In this document: positions 1 to 8,394 of the stretch, one piece after another
Layout of the letters: every line of letters begins with the position of its first letter
Numbering within the stretch: the first letter of the stretch is position 1
From: an uncultured Bacilli bacterium
Lineage (GTDB): Bacteria > Bacillota_I > Bacilli_A > RF39 > UBA660
Reading direction: 5' to 3'
Assembly (NCBI GenBank): GCA_934149245.1
Contig: CAKPER010000002.1
Span: forward strand, 16,236-80,235
DNA length: 64,000 nucleotides
Position numbers and translations under genes: made by a program
The notes under the pieces: model-generated
Databases searched by the model: none
The model's input: the letters and a program-made list of their open reading frames with translations, nothing else
What the model was told of the DNA's origin: nothing

Positions 1-1014
1 AAAGCATTATTTATAAGTATAATAATTGTTACAGCACTAGTAAGTCCATTTTTAGTTAAAGTAATAGAATATAAGGCTCTAAATATTCATGGGGTATTTT
101 TAGATAGTAGTTTTACTAATAGAAACTTTTTAATAAATAGAACTCTTACCTTAAAATCTTTATTTATAAAAGAAAATGTTGATAATGTTTGCTTTAATTT
201 TAATACTATTACTATTATTATGACTATTCTAACTCTTTTGTTATGTTTTAGTAAAAAAGTTAAGTATCAAAAAAATAGCTCTATTTTAATATTATTAAGT
301 ATTTTAACTATTATACTCTTAACCTCAAAAACATTATGGAAATATATGCCTAGTATATTTTTAATGCTTCAATTCTCTTGGAGATTATTAGTATTTTTAG
401 GAATGTTAGTCTCTTTATATGCTCCATTATGTATAACTTATTTAGATAATACTAAAATTAGTAAAAAAGTAGAGTATATTCTTTATCTTTTAATAATAAT
501 TATCTTAATTTATAGTGGATTTAATTCTATCAATTACTATAGCAATTTTAAGTATAGTGAAAGTTTAGTTATCCAAAACGTTCTTGCTTTAGGATCTCAA
601 AAAGAGTATCTACCATATAATCCTAAAGAAGATTTATATTCCTACAATTATAATAGAGATGAAAAAATATATTCTTCTAACAAAAAAGTAAAAATAAAAA
701 TTACTGAAAATAAATTTCCAAGTATGAAGTTCAAAGTATCTAATCTAGATAAAAAAATAAAGATAGAATTACCTAGAACATATTATTTAGGATATCATTT
801 ACGAGATAATAAGGGTAGAGAAATCTCTTTATATTGTGGTAATAATGGTTTATTAAAAGCCAAAATTAAAAGAAATGGTTCCTATACTTTAGTACATACC
901 AGCACCTTAGTAGAAAAAATTAGTAACATAGTAGCAACTTTAACAATAATTATGCTAATTAGTGTAGAATGCAAGCAAAGATTAATTTGTAAAAACAATA
1001 AGAGTTTGGTATAA
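1..1014 (+). CDS. C-terminal part of a polytopic membrane protein (YfhO / PTPS-related type), 5' end outside window
   Basis: The frame is open from the first base of the window, so the start codon lies upstream; 337 codons are visible. The visible part has several hydrophobic segments in its first 170 residues, a roughly 100-residue extracytoplasmic-like stretch, and a last membrane segment near the C-terminus before a basic tail. The phrase FLMLQFSWRLLVFLG resembles the QFPWR motif of large multi-pass bacterial membrane proteins labelled 6-pyruvoyl-tetrahydropterin synthase-related or YfhO-like, thought to act on cell-envelope glycans. Assignment to that group is an inference from this motif and the topology. 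The exact substrate cannot be told. Confidence 0.6.
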   Translation, partial: KALFISIIIVTALVSPFLVKVIEYKALNIHGVFLDSSFTNRNFLINRTLTLKSLFIKENVDNVCFNFNTITIIMTILTLLLCFSKKVKYQKNSSILILLSILTIILLTSKTLWKYMPSIFLMLQFSWRLLVFLGMLVSLYAPLCITYLDNTKISKKVEYILYLLIIIILIYSGFNSINYYSNFKYSESLVIQNVLALGSQKEYLPYNPKEDLYSYNYNRDEKIYSSNKKVKIKITENKFPSMKFKVSNLDKKIKIELPRTYYLGYHLRDNKGREISLYCGNNGLLKAKIKRNGSYTLVHTSTLVEKISNIVATLTIIMLISVECKQRLICKNNKSLV

Positions 1015-1092
1015 TATCACTTGATGAATAAACATTTTAAATATAATTCATTATAAAATATTATAATTAAAGATAAAAGTGTAGAGGTTATT

Positions 1093-2970
1093 ATGTATTA
1101 TAAAATAGAAAATGGCAGTATTACAATTGATGGTAATACCATATTAGAAAATATTAATTTTTGTGTAAAAGATAACGAAAAAATTGGAATTATTGGTAGA
1201 AATGGTAGTGGAAAGAGTACTTTGTTAAAGGCTATCATTGGCAAGTTGGAATTAAATGATGGCTATGATAAGGTTAGAGTAGATAAAACTAACGATTTCA
1301 AGATAGGCTATGCTAGCCAGAATATTGATAGTAGCTTAAATATAAAAATGATTGATTATATAAAAAGCGCTTATAGTAATTTAGTTAATATAGAAAAAAA
1401 TCTTAGAAAACTTGAAAAAAATATGGAAGAAAACTATCAGGAATCTGATCTTTTAAAGTATAACGATTTATTACTCAAATATTCTTATTTAGGAGGTTAC
1501 AAATATATAGGAGAGTATGAGAATGCTCTTTCAAAGTTTGGTTTTAGAAGTGAAGATAAAGACAAATATTTAAAAGAATTTTCCGGTGGACAATTAACCA
1601 AATTATCTCTTATTAAAATACTTCTTTCAAAACCAGACTTATTAATTTTAGATGAACCTACTAATCACTTAGATATGACTAGTATAGAATGGTTAGAAAA
1701 CTATTTAAATAATTATAAAAAAAGTATAATAATAGTAAGTCATGATAGAATGTTACTAGATAATGTATGTAATATTATTTATAATATAGAATATGGTGTT
1801 TTAAAAAGATATAGTGGTAATTATAGTTATTTTCTAAAACAATATAACGAAGAATATATAAAAGCTAAAAAAGATTATAATGAACAACAAAAAGAAATAA
1901 AAAGACTTCAAAGTATTGTAGATAGATTTAAATATAAACCAACTAAAGCTCGCATGGCACTATCTAAATTAAAACAAATTGAGAGAATGAATATAATAGA
2001 AGAACCAAAAAAAGTATCTGATAGAACCTTTAAAATTAATTTTGATCCAAATATTAATAGTTATAAAGATATTTTAAAGTTAAAAAATTTAGCTGTTGGC
2101 TATGATAAAAAACTATGTACCCTTAATTTTAATTTAGAAAGAGGAGATAAACTTGGAGTTATTGGAAAAAATGGAACAGGTAAGAGTACTTTAATTAAAA
2201 CAATTCTTGGAACTATTCCTCCTCTTAGTGGTAAATGTATATTAGGTGATAGATTAGAAATTGGTTACTTTTCTCAACAATTAGATAATTTAGAATGGAC
2301 TAATACTATTTATGATGAAATAGATAAAACTTTACCTGAATTAAAACCTAATGAAATTAGAAATTTACTTGGGACATTTGGTTTTAGTGGTGATGATGTT
2401 TTTAAAAAGATAAATGATTTATCTGGAGGAGAAAAAGTTCGAGTTAGTTTGTGTAAAATTTTAAGTAAAAAGCCTAATTTACTTATAATGGATGAACCTA
2501 CTAATCATTTAGATATTGTTAGTAAAGACACAATAGAAAAACTATTAAAAAACTATAAAGGTAGTGTTATTGTTGTTAGTCATGATAGATATCTCATCAA
2601 AAATGTTTGTAATAAGGTTCTAGCACTAGAAAATGAAATAGGTACTATTTATAATGGTTATCTTGATTATTTAGAAAAAAGAAATCCTCAAACTAATCAA
2701 ACACCTAATCTTAATTCTTCTATTAAAAAAGAAAAAAATCTCAAAAAAGTTGTTAAGAAAGATAAAAGTGTTAATAATAAAATTAAAAAGTTAGAAACAG
2801 AGATAGAAAAACTAGAAAATAGGGTTAAATTTTTAGAGCAGGAACTTTTAAAAAAAGAAATTTATATGGATGGAGTTAAAGCTAAAAGTATCACTTCTGA
2901 AATAGATAGTATAAATGAAGATATAGAAAATAAAACTCTAGAGTGGGATGAATTAGCTAGTAAAATATAG
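1093..2970 (+). CDS. ABC-F family ATPase (Uup/YdiF-like, ribosome-associated)
   Basis: The 625-residue protein has two ABC ATPase domains in one chain and no membrane segments, the ABC-F layout. Domain 1 has Walker A GRNGSGKST (residues 35-43), signature FSGGQ and Walker B LLILDEPTNHLD. Domain 2 has GKNGTGKST, LSGGE and LLIMDEPTNHLD. A charged linker of about 80 residues joins them, and a Lys/Glu-rich coiled coil forms the last 75 residues, as in Uup/YdiF proteins. ABC-F proteins bind the ribosomal E site and relieve stalled translation or antibiotic inhibition. An AGAGG ribosome site precedes the ATG. Which ABC-F subgroup it belongs to, and whether it gives antibiotic resistance, cannot be decided here. 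Confidence 0.9.
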   Translation: MYYKIENGSITIDGNTILENINFCVKDNEKIGIIGRNGSGKSTLLKAIIGKLELNDGYDKVRVDKTNDFKIGYASQNIDSSLNIKMIDYIKSAYSNLVNIEKNLRKLEKNMEENYQESDLLKYNDLLLKYSYLGGYKYIGEYENALSKFGFRSEDKDKYLKEFSGGQLTKLSLIKILLSKPDLLILDEPTNHLDMTSIEWLENYLNNYKKSIIIVSHDRMLLDNVCNIIYNIEYGVLKRYSGNYSYFLKQYNEEYIKAKKDYNEQQKEIKRLQSIVDRFKYKPTKARMALSKLKQIERMNIIEEPKKVSDRTFKINFDPNINSYKDILKLKNLAVGYDKKLCTLNFNLERGDKLGVIGKNGTGKSTLIKTILGTIPPLSGKCILGDRLEIGYFSQQLDNLEWTNTIYDEIDKTLPELKPNEIRNLLGTFGFSGDDVFKKINDLSGGEKVRVSLCKILSKKPNLLIMDEPTNHLDIVSKDTIEKLLKNYKGSVIVVSHDRYLIKNVCNKVLALENEIGTIYNGYLDYLEKRNPQTNQTPNLNSSIKKEKNLKKVVKKDKSVNNKIKKLETEIEKLENRVKFLEQELLKKEIYMDGVKAKSITSEIDSINEDIENKTLEWDELASKI

Positions 2971-3039
2971 AAATTTAAAACAATAAAAACATTTACAATT
3001 TTAATATTTAAGGCTAAAATTATAATAGGTGGTGTTAGA

Positions 3040-3543
3040 ATGGAAGATGTTAAATTAATAAAACCAACTAAAGAAATTGCTCAAAAATTAGATTATATGA
3101 TTTGTAAAAAAAATAATTTAGATTGGAAACGAGGTTATTTGAGAAGTTGTTTATTCTTTGGAGAAAAACCTATAGAACAAGGTTCATTATCCGATCAAGA
3201 ATATTATTTTTTAGTTAAAAATCCTGCCTTTGAGTATTATTTACTTAAAAATGGTGAAGTTGTAGGAAGAGCAAATTTATCAAAAAGAGCTGAAGACTTT
3301 ATTGATATTCAATACGTTTCAATAGAAGAAGAGTATCGCGGTAAAGGTTATGGTACTAAGTTTATTGAATTATTAGAAAAAGAAATAGCCAAAGATAGTA
3401 GTGTACAAGGAATTTTTATAGAAGATGCTAGTGCTAACGCTCAAACTGCAGCTATTGCTAGAAAATTAAATTACGAAAATATTGACAACGGAAGATTTAG
3501 AAAGTATCTTTTAAGTGATAAAAAGGGCAAAAAATTACGTTAA
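3040..3543 (+). CDS. GNAT-family N-acetyltransferase
   Basis: This 167-residue protein is the length of a single GNAT domain. The acetyl-CoA pyrophosphate-binding motif A is visible as YRGKGYGTKFIELLEKE, preceded by the usual beta strand (DIQYVSIEEE). The later EDASANAQTAAIARKLNYEN matches GNAT motif B, where an Asn and an alanine-rich helix precede the final strand. The ATG follows an AGGTGG ribosome site, and the gene is 69 bases after the ABC-F gene, so the two may share a transcript. Substrate is unknown; it could acetylate a small amine or a protein N-terminus. Confidence 0.85.
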   Translation: MEDVKLIKPTKEIAQKLDYMICKKNNLDWKRGYLRSCLFFGEKPIEQGSLSDQEYYFLVKNPAFEYYLLKNGEVVGRANLSKRAEDFIDIQYVSIEEEYRGKGYGTKFIELLEKEIAKDSSVQGIFIEDASANAQTAAIARKLNYENIDNGRFRKYLLSDKKGKKLR

Positions 3544-3579
3544 AAACATTATATTATAATAAAAATATAGTGTTTTTTT
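3543..3579 (+). terminator. Rho-independent terminator after the acetyltransferase gene
   Basis: AAAACATTATATT (3543-3555) pairs with AATATAGTGTTTT (from 3564) with one wobble, followed by a T run. Confidence 0.75.
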
Positions 3580-3677
3580 AAGTACTCAACTTCTTCTTTA
3601 GTTAATTCAACCATACAGTTATTTATAATAATTATATATATGTTTATAATTATAAATAGAGTGGAGGTCATTATAAT

Positions 3678-4790
3678 ATGATATATTTAGATTATGCTGC
3701 TAATACTCCAGTAGATAAAAGAGTTTTAGCTAAATTTGATGAGGTAACTTTATCTTGCTACGGCAATGCCAATAGTTTACATGATAGTGGTATTTATGCT
3801 AAAAAACTTATAGATAAAGCTAGTAGAGAAATATCTTCTTATTTTAATTGTGAACCTAGTTGTGTTATTTATACTAGTGGTAGTAGTGAAGCTAACAATT
3901 TTATAATAAAAGGAGTAGCGTCACGTCACCTAAAAAATAAAGGTCATATAATTATATCTTCTAATTCTCATTCTTCTGTTATAGCTCCTTGCAATTATTT
4001 AGCTACATTAGGTTATGAAGTCGATGTTATTCCTCTAAACAAGAATGGAGTAATAGATTTAGAAAAATTAGAAAACACTATTCAGGATAACACTATTTTA
4101 GTAAGTATTACAGCGGTTGATGGAGAAATTGGTGCTATTCAACCAATAAATGATATAAGTAAGTTATTAAAAAAAGATAAAAATATTTTATTTCATGTTG
4201 ATGCAACTCAAGCTATAGGTAAAGTTTCTCTTGATTATACTGGGGTAGATTTTCTAACTTTTGCTCCTCATAAATTTTATGGTTTAAATGGAATAGGGGC
4301 TGCTATTAATTTTAATAATACCAAATTAACGCCTCTAATTCACGGTGGCAAATCTACTACCATATATAGAAGTGGAACTCCACCAACAGCAAGTATAGTA
4401 GCTTTTGCTACAACTTTAAAAATAGCTCTAAAAAATCAGGAAAAAAGATATAATTATGTACTTTCACTAAACAAATATTTAATTTCTGAATTAAAAAATA
4501 TCCCCAATATTAAGATAAATATGCCTACTAGTTCAGTAGCTAATATAATTAATTTTAGTGTTAAAAATGCTAACGTAGTTGTAAAAAAACTATACAAACA
4601 GGGTATATATGTTTCTAGAAAATCAGCTTGTTCTAATGCTGATAGTCCATCAAATTCTGTCTTAGCTATTACTAATGATATATCTAGAGCTACTAACTCA
4701 ATTCGTATTAGTATATCTTATCTTACTACCAAAAAAGAATTAATTGAATTTATAAAAATATTAAGGAGTGTTACAAATGAAAATAATTAG
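3678..4790 (+). CDS. Cysteine desulfurase-family aminotransferase class V (NifS/IscS-like)
   Basis: The 370-residue protein starts with MIYLDYAANTPVD, the typical NifS/IscS N-terminus. The PLP lysine is in FAPHKFYGLNGIG, preceded by the aspartate-containing HVDATQAIGK. A candidate persulfide cysteine is in the loop SRKSACSNADSP, matching the active-site cysteine of the family. Such enzymes take sulfur from L-cysteine for Fe-S clusters or thio-modified tRNA. Its last 14 bases overlap the following thioredoxin-like gene, which in turn overlaps a membrane redox protein, so the three are almost certainly cotranscribed. A TATAAT-like element lies near 3649 and an AGTGGAGG ribosome site precedes the ATG. 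No IscU/SufU scaffold gene is adjacent, so the sulfur acceptor is unknown. Confidence 0.88.
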   Translation: MIYLDYAANTPVDKRVLAKFDEVTLSCYGNANSLHDSGIYAKKLIDKASREISSYFNCEPSCVIYTSGSSEANNFIIKGVASRHLKNKGHIIISSNSHSSVIAPCNYLATLGYEVDVIPLNKNGVIDLEKLENTIQDNTILVSITAVDGEIGAIQPINDISKLLKKDKNILFHVDATQAIGKVSLDYTGVDFLTFAPHKFYGLNGIGAAINFNNTKLTPLIHGGKSTTIYRSGTPPTASIVAFATTLKIALKNQEKRYNYVLSLNKYLISELKNIPNIKINMPTSSVANIINFSVKNANVVVKKLYKQGIYVSRKSACSNADSPSNSVLAITNDISRATNSIRISISYLTTKKELIEFIKILRSVTNENN

Positions 4791-5049
4791 AATAAATGCT
4801 ATGTGGTGTCCAGGATGTCTTATTTCTAAAAGAATATGGCAAGAGATAGAAAAAATATATCCCAATATAGAATATATAGATTATGACTATGATTTAGATA
4901 TAGAAAGTGAAAATTATAATGTTGGTGATATATTACCTGTAGCTATAATAGAGAAAAATAAAAAGGAAATAACAAGAATTATTGGGGAAAAAAGTAAAGA
5001 TGAAATATTAGAAGTATTAAGAGGTGTTACAGATGAAGAAATTATTTAA
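4777..5049 (+). CDS. Small thioredoxin-like protein with CPGC active site
   Basis: This 90-residue protein has the beta-strand then W-C-P-G-C arrangement of a thioredoxin fold (MKIIRINAMWCPGC; Cys11 and Cys14) and a candidate cis-proline segment LPVAII. I chose the ATG at 4777, preceded by AAGGAGTG, over an in-frame GTG at 4768 that lies inside that ribosome site. It overlaps the desulfurase gene upstream and the CcdA-like gene downstream. By context it is probably the cytoplasmic partner that passes electrons to the membrane redox protein. The partner assignment is inference; the CxxC motif is seen. Confidence 0.8.
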   Translation: MKIIRINAMWCPGCLISKRIWQEIEKIYPNIEYIDYDYDLDIESENYNVGDILPVAIIEKNKKEITRIIGEKSKDEILEVLRGVTDEEII

Positions 5050-6199
5050 AATATTATTAATATTTATTTTATTAATTCCTTTAAATGGTTATGCTAAACA
5101 AAAAGAATATAAAGATATAGTTGGTAAATATTATGATATAAGTGATGATAATACTATAAATATCTATCTATTCTATAGTGCTACTTGTCCTCATTGTAAA
5201 AAAGAAGAAGCATATTTAAAAGAATTAAAAAGAAAATACAATGGTAAAATAAAAGTCTATAGATATGAGGTTACATCTAATACTAAAAACTATAATATTA
5301 TGACTAAAGTAAAAAATGAAGTTAATGAAAGTAATTTAGGTGTTCCTTTTACAGTAATTGGAGATAAGTATATTTTAGGTTATACAGAAAAATACAATAC
5401 TAGATTTGAAAATATTATTAATAGTTATTTAAAGACAAAAAAAAGTTCTAATACTTATGATATTCCTCTTATGGGACGTATTAATGGGAAAGGAGCTAGT
5501 ATAGAACTAATAGCAATTATTCTAGGCTTTATAGATGGTTTTAATCCCTGTGCTATGTGGATATTATTATTACTTATAAATATGTGTTTATCAATTAAAG
5601 ATAAAAAGAAAATGTTATTAGTAGGTCTAACATTTATTATAACATCAGGAATTGTCTACTTTCTATCTATGCTTGGAATGGGCTTTGTTCTAGACTTAGG
5701 AACAGTTCTCTATCTTAGAGATCTAATTGCTATATTTGCTATAATATTAGGAATATATAATTTATATACTTACTACAAAACCAGAAAAGATACTGGATGT
5801 CATGTTACTAATAAAAAAGCCCGAAGAGGTATTGTTAACAAAATAAAAAATATTTTAAAAAGTAACAGCCTTTTATTTATCTTAAGTGGAACCTTTTTAC
5901 TAGCAGTCTCTGTTAATTTAATAGAGTTAGCTTGTTCCTTAGGCTTTCCTACTATATTTTTAGAAATCTTATCTATAAATAAAATATATGCTTTAGAAAA
6001 AATAGGCTATCTTCTTATATATATATTATTTTATTTAATAGATGATATTATTATCTTACTAATAGCCATAAAATCATCAAAAGTATTTGGTATTAGTACT
6101 AAATATAATAAATATGTAAATTTAATTGGTGGCATAATAATGCTTATTATGGGTATTTTACTTATTTTTAAACCAGAAATAATAATGCTAAATTTTTAA
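5033..6199 (+). CDS. Thioredoxin domain fused to CcdA/DsbD-like transmembrane redox protein
   Basis: The 388-residue protein begins with a signal peptide (MKKLFKILLIFILLIPLNGYA), followed by an extracytoplasmic thioredoxin-like domain with CPHC at Cys52/Cys55. From about residue 155 there are six membrane segments. The first carries GFNPCAMW (Cys173), and a later one carries LIELACSLGFP (Cys301); these two intramembrane cysteines are the redox pair of CcdA/DsbD-family electron carriers. The ATG at 5033 is preceded by AGAGGTG, better placed than an in-frame GTG at 5024. The protein should move reducing equivalents from a cytoplasmic thioredoxin, perhaps the preceding CPGC protein, to its own outer domain. 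The final acceptor is unknown. Confidence 0.85.
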   Translation: MKKLFKILLIFILLIPLNGYAKQKEYKDIVGKYYDISDDNTINIYLFYSATCPHCKKEEAYLKELKRKYNGKIKVYRYEVTSNTKNYNIMTKVKNEVNESNLGVPFTVIGDKYILGYTEKYNTRFENIINSYLKTKKSSNTYDIPLMGRINGKGASIELIAIILGFIDGFNPCAMWILLLLINMCLSIKDKKKMLLVGLTFIITSGIVYFLSMLGMGFVLDLGTVLYLRDLIAIFAIILGIYNLYTYYKTRKDTGCHVTNKKARRGIVNKIKNILKSNSLLFILSGTFLLAVSVNLIELACSLGFPTIFLEILSINKIYALEKIGYLLIYILFYLIDDIIILLIAIKSSKVFGISTKYNKYVNLIGGIIMLIMGILLIFKPEIIMLNF

Positions 6200-6257
6200 T
6201 TTTCCTTGACTATTAATGTCTAATTATGATAAAAATCAGCCCAAAAAGATAAAATTA

Positions 6258-6266
6258 TGGTACAAT
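6258..6266 (+). promoter_or_regulatory. Extended -10 promoter element for the 6288 gene
   Basis: TGGTACAAT is an extended -10 (TGnTANAAT) 21 bases before the start codon; no good -35 is present at the normal spacing. Confidence 0.45.
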
Positions 6267-6287
6267 TTATATACGGGGGAGATAATT

Positions 6288-7088
6288 ATGAATGAAATAG
6301 ATTATAGGGATAAAGAAGTAGAAGAATATATTAATAATAAATTAGGAGAATATAAAAGAGTGTTACTACCTAGTATTTATGAATATTTAGAATCACTAGT
6401 CAACTTAGAAGTATCTGCTGTTAAAGAGCTTTTAAGTAAAGAAGATTATATTGCTATTAGTAATTTGGATATTTATAGAAAAGTAGTTATATATAATATT
6501 TATAATAAGATATTAAGAGTTATCCAAAATATTGATGATACTTTTATAAAAAGAGATATTAAAAACTATGGTAATTTAGAAGCAAGCTTAATTTTAGATG
6601 GTCATAAGTATAATTTGGTTGACTTTAAAAACAATGATTTTAAAAAAGAAAATATACTATTAGATGCTGAAAGAGATACTTTTAGTACTCTAAAGCTATA
6701 TAACCATCAAGAAAAAGCAACTATTAAAGATACTGAAATAGAAAAATATGAAGAAAAATTAAATAGATTATATAATGCCTCTAATCCCTTTTTTATATCT
6801 GGAAATTCTAGAGGAGAATTAGCTTCTAGCTGGATAGAGACATATAATCAAAAATTACAATATTGTATTGATGTTCTTGAAGCATTAGAAGAAAAAGCTA
6901 AGTCTAGTGCTATTAATAGTAATTTAGAAAAAATTAATGATATTAATGAATTATTGTTTAAAGAACTAGAATTAGTAGAAAGTGAATTTAAAGATAGTGG
7001 CTACGAAAGAAATACTAGTGTTTTAACTAAAAGGTTAGAAAAGAGAGTATCTGGAGTAGATATTCTAAAGTGTGTACAATATAAATAA
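6288..7088 (+). CDS. Hypothetical protein, mostly helical, soluble
   Basis: I do not recognise this 266-residue protein. The ATG at 6288 has a strong GGGGGAG ribosome site six bases upstream and an extended -10 just before it, so an earlier in-frame ATG at 6216, which has neither, was rejected. There is no signal peptide or membrane segment. The sequence is rich in Lys, Glu and Asn with long predicted helices (for example EKYEEKLNRLYN and NEKIND-type stretches near residues 170-250). It is followed after 35 bases by another unknown soluble protein that also begins with MNE, so the two probably form one transcript. Function unknown. Confidence 0.7.
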   Translation: MNEIDYRDKEVEEYINNKLGEYKRVLLPSIYEYLESLVNLEVSAVKELLSKEDYIAISNLDIYRKVVIYNIYNKILRVIQNIDDTFIKRDIKNYGNLEASLILDGHKYNLVDFKNNDFKKENILLDAERDTFSTLKLYNHQEKATIKDTEIEKYEEKLNRLYNASNPFFISGNSRGELASSWIETYNQKLQYCIDVLEALEEKAKSSAINSNLEKINDINELLFKELELVESEFKDSGYERNTSVLTKRLEKRVSGVDILKCVQYK

Positions 7089-7123
7089 AGAATGCTGAAA
7101 ACATTAGAATGGGTGAGATTATT

Positions 7124-8137
7124 ATGAATGAAAAAATAAAGATTATTACTTTAAATGATAGAATTGAAGAATTTATTAGTTGGTATAATAAAGAAATGTT
7201 AAAAAGTTTACAATATGGGAAATATTCTTATTCTAAAGAATTAAAAAATTTTATAGATAAAATGGCTGTTTGGTATGAATTAAGATATCCTGATTATGAA
7301 ATTGATAGAAAGTTAGATGGCTATGATACACCTTCTAAGAAAAGTCCTTTAAATTACAAAAACGAATATATAAGAAACAAATTAGAAGAAAAATTATTAA
7401 AAGGGGATAGTAATGGTTATAAAGAAGCATATAATGGTATGGAATTTTTAGAAAGTCTAGCTTGGCCTAAACTATATAATTTAAATGCTTTTATAAGAGC
7501 TCTTCCTAAAAGTGAAAAAGAATTTCTTGCTAAAGTAAAATATCCAGAATCATTAAGTATTAATTTAAATTCAAGTATTAAAGATTTTAAATTAACTAGT
7601 AATGGTGAAGTTAGAGAAAAGAATGATTCTAGTAATATAGTTCTAGAAGATAAGTATGGTCAAAAACTAAGTTTTAATTCTATTAACTTAGAAAAACTAT
7701 TAGAGGTATTAAAATGTGATAATTTTATAATTTCTGATTATGATATAGATAAAATAACAAGAATTATCAATAGATATAAGCTTGAACAAAAATGTTATAA
7801 TGGTATTTTAGATAGTGTTATGTATAAGATAATTGAAAGAGGTAGTGATTATTACGCTGGTATAAGAGCTTATATGTTTGCTAGTGAGTTTGCAAGAGAT
7901 AGAAGTGTTCCTATGATATATGGAATGGATACTAATAATCCCTATTTGAAAAAAATAATTAATGATTATTTAGAAAGTGGTGGAAATAAAGATCTTGTAT
8001 GTTATGATGGCTATATTACAAGAAGTAGTGATAGAGCATTTTTGAATGAATATAGCCTAGATGAATTACTAGAAAAGGCTAGTCTTAATAATAAAAAAGC
8101 CTCTAAAAGAAAAGTAAGAAATATAAAACATGATTAA
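7124..8137 (+). CDS. Hypothetical soluble protein
   Basis: I do not recognise this 337-residue protein. The ATG at 7124 follows GGGTGAG, so it is preferred to an in-frame ATG at 7109. No signal peptide or hydrophobic segment is visible. Aromatic and charged residues are spread evenly, with notable segments MAVWYELRYPDYEID (about 50) and DRSVPMIYGMDTNNPYL (about 260). The C-terminus is basic (KKASKRKVRNIKH). It lies downstream of the other unknown protein at 6288-7088 and upstream of the orphan ftsW tail, which is on the other strand. Function unknown. Confidence 0.7.
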   Translation: MNEKIKIITLNDRIEEFISWYNKEMLKSLQYGKYSYSKELKNFIDKMAVWYELRYPDYEIDRKLDGYDTPSKKSPLNYKNEYIRNKLEEKLLKGDSNGYKEAYNGMEFLESLAWPKLYNLNAFIRALPKSEKEFLAKVKYPESLSINLNSSIKDFKLTSNGEVREKNDSSNIVLEDKYGQKLSFNSINLEKLLEVLKCDNFIISDYDIDKITRIINRYKLEQKCYNGILDSVMYKIIERGSDYYAGIRAYMFASEFARDRSVPMIYGMDTNNPYLKKIINDYLESGGNKDLVCYDGYITRSSDRAFLNEYSLDELLEKASLNNKKASKRKVRNIKHD

Positions 8138-8183
8138 GGTAAGATATACTTTAATTATGTTTTTTACTTTTTTAGCTAAAAAA

Positions 8184-8217
8184 TAAGTAAGTATAATCTA
8201 ATCATAATTATACTTAC
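8184..8217 (-). terminator. Terminator of the (interrupted) ftsW gene, minus strand
   Basis: A perfect 11-bp stem, GTAAGTATAAT (8187-8197) with ATTATACTTAC (8207-8217), is followed on the minus strand by TTATTTTTT. The stop codon of the ftsW 3' fragment is in the loop. Confidence 0.75.
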
Positions 8218-8299
8218 TAATATTTAAAAGAATACTCATTGATAACATAGTTATTAGAAGACTACTTCCTCCATAAGACAGAAACGGAAGAGTAACACC
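8198..8299 (-). pseudogene. ftsW: Detached 3' end of ftsW, separated from its 5' part by a recombinase element
   Basis: The minus strand here reads G-V-T-L-P-F-L-S-Y-G-G-S-S-L-L and then 18 further residues to a TAG at 8198-8200. This is the conserved C-terminal signature of FtsW/RodA/SpoVE (TLPFxSYGGSSLL) plus most of the last membrane helix. It has no start codon. The missing 5' part is 11239-12231 on the same strand, which ends at VGLIPVTG, exactly where the family continues with G/VTLPF. Joining 12231-11245 to 8299-8198 gives an uninterrupted 362-residue FtsW. The fragment is followed by its own terminator. This reading is direct from sequence. Confidence 0.92.
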
Positions 8300-8310
8300 C
8301 TAAGTATTGC
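8291..8310. other. Left attachment junction (ftsW 3' side)
   Basis: AGTAACACCCTAAGTATTGC. The host half is AGTAACA and the element half is CTAAGTATTGC, with a CC core at 8298-8299. The host arm is the mirror of TGTTAC at the other junction. Confidence 0.8.
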
Positions 8311-8342
8311 AAATACAACTTATTTTATGTAGGAAACATTTA

Positions 8343-8394
8343 CAAAATAACTGAAAAATGATAGTAATATTTCAAAATAACTGAAATATTATAG
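8343..8394. repeat. Two 22-bp direct repeats at the left end of the element
   Basis: CAAAATAACTGAAAAATGATAG (8343-8364) recurs as CAAAATAACTGAAATATTATAG (8373-8394), 20 of 22 bases identical, with a 30-base period. They lie 43-96 bases inside the element and overlap the recombinase stop codon. They could be binding sites for the recombinase or a directionality factor; this is inference. Confidence 0.7.

Noticed and set aside
3548..3613. Minus-strand micro-ORF reading MVELTKEEVEYLKKHY
   Set aside because: It reads like coding sequence, but there is no ribosome site, it ends inside the terminator, and it has only about 21 codons; probably a remnant or chance.
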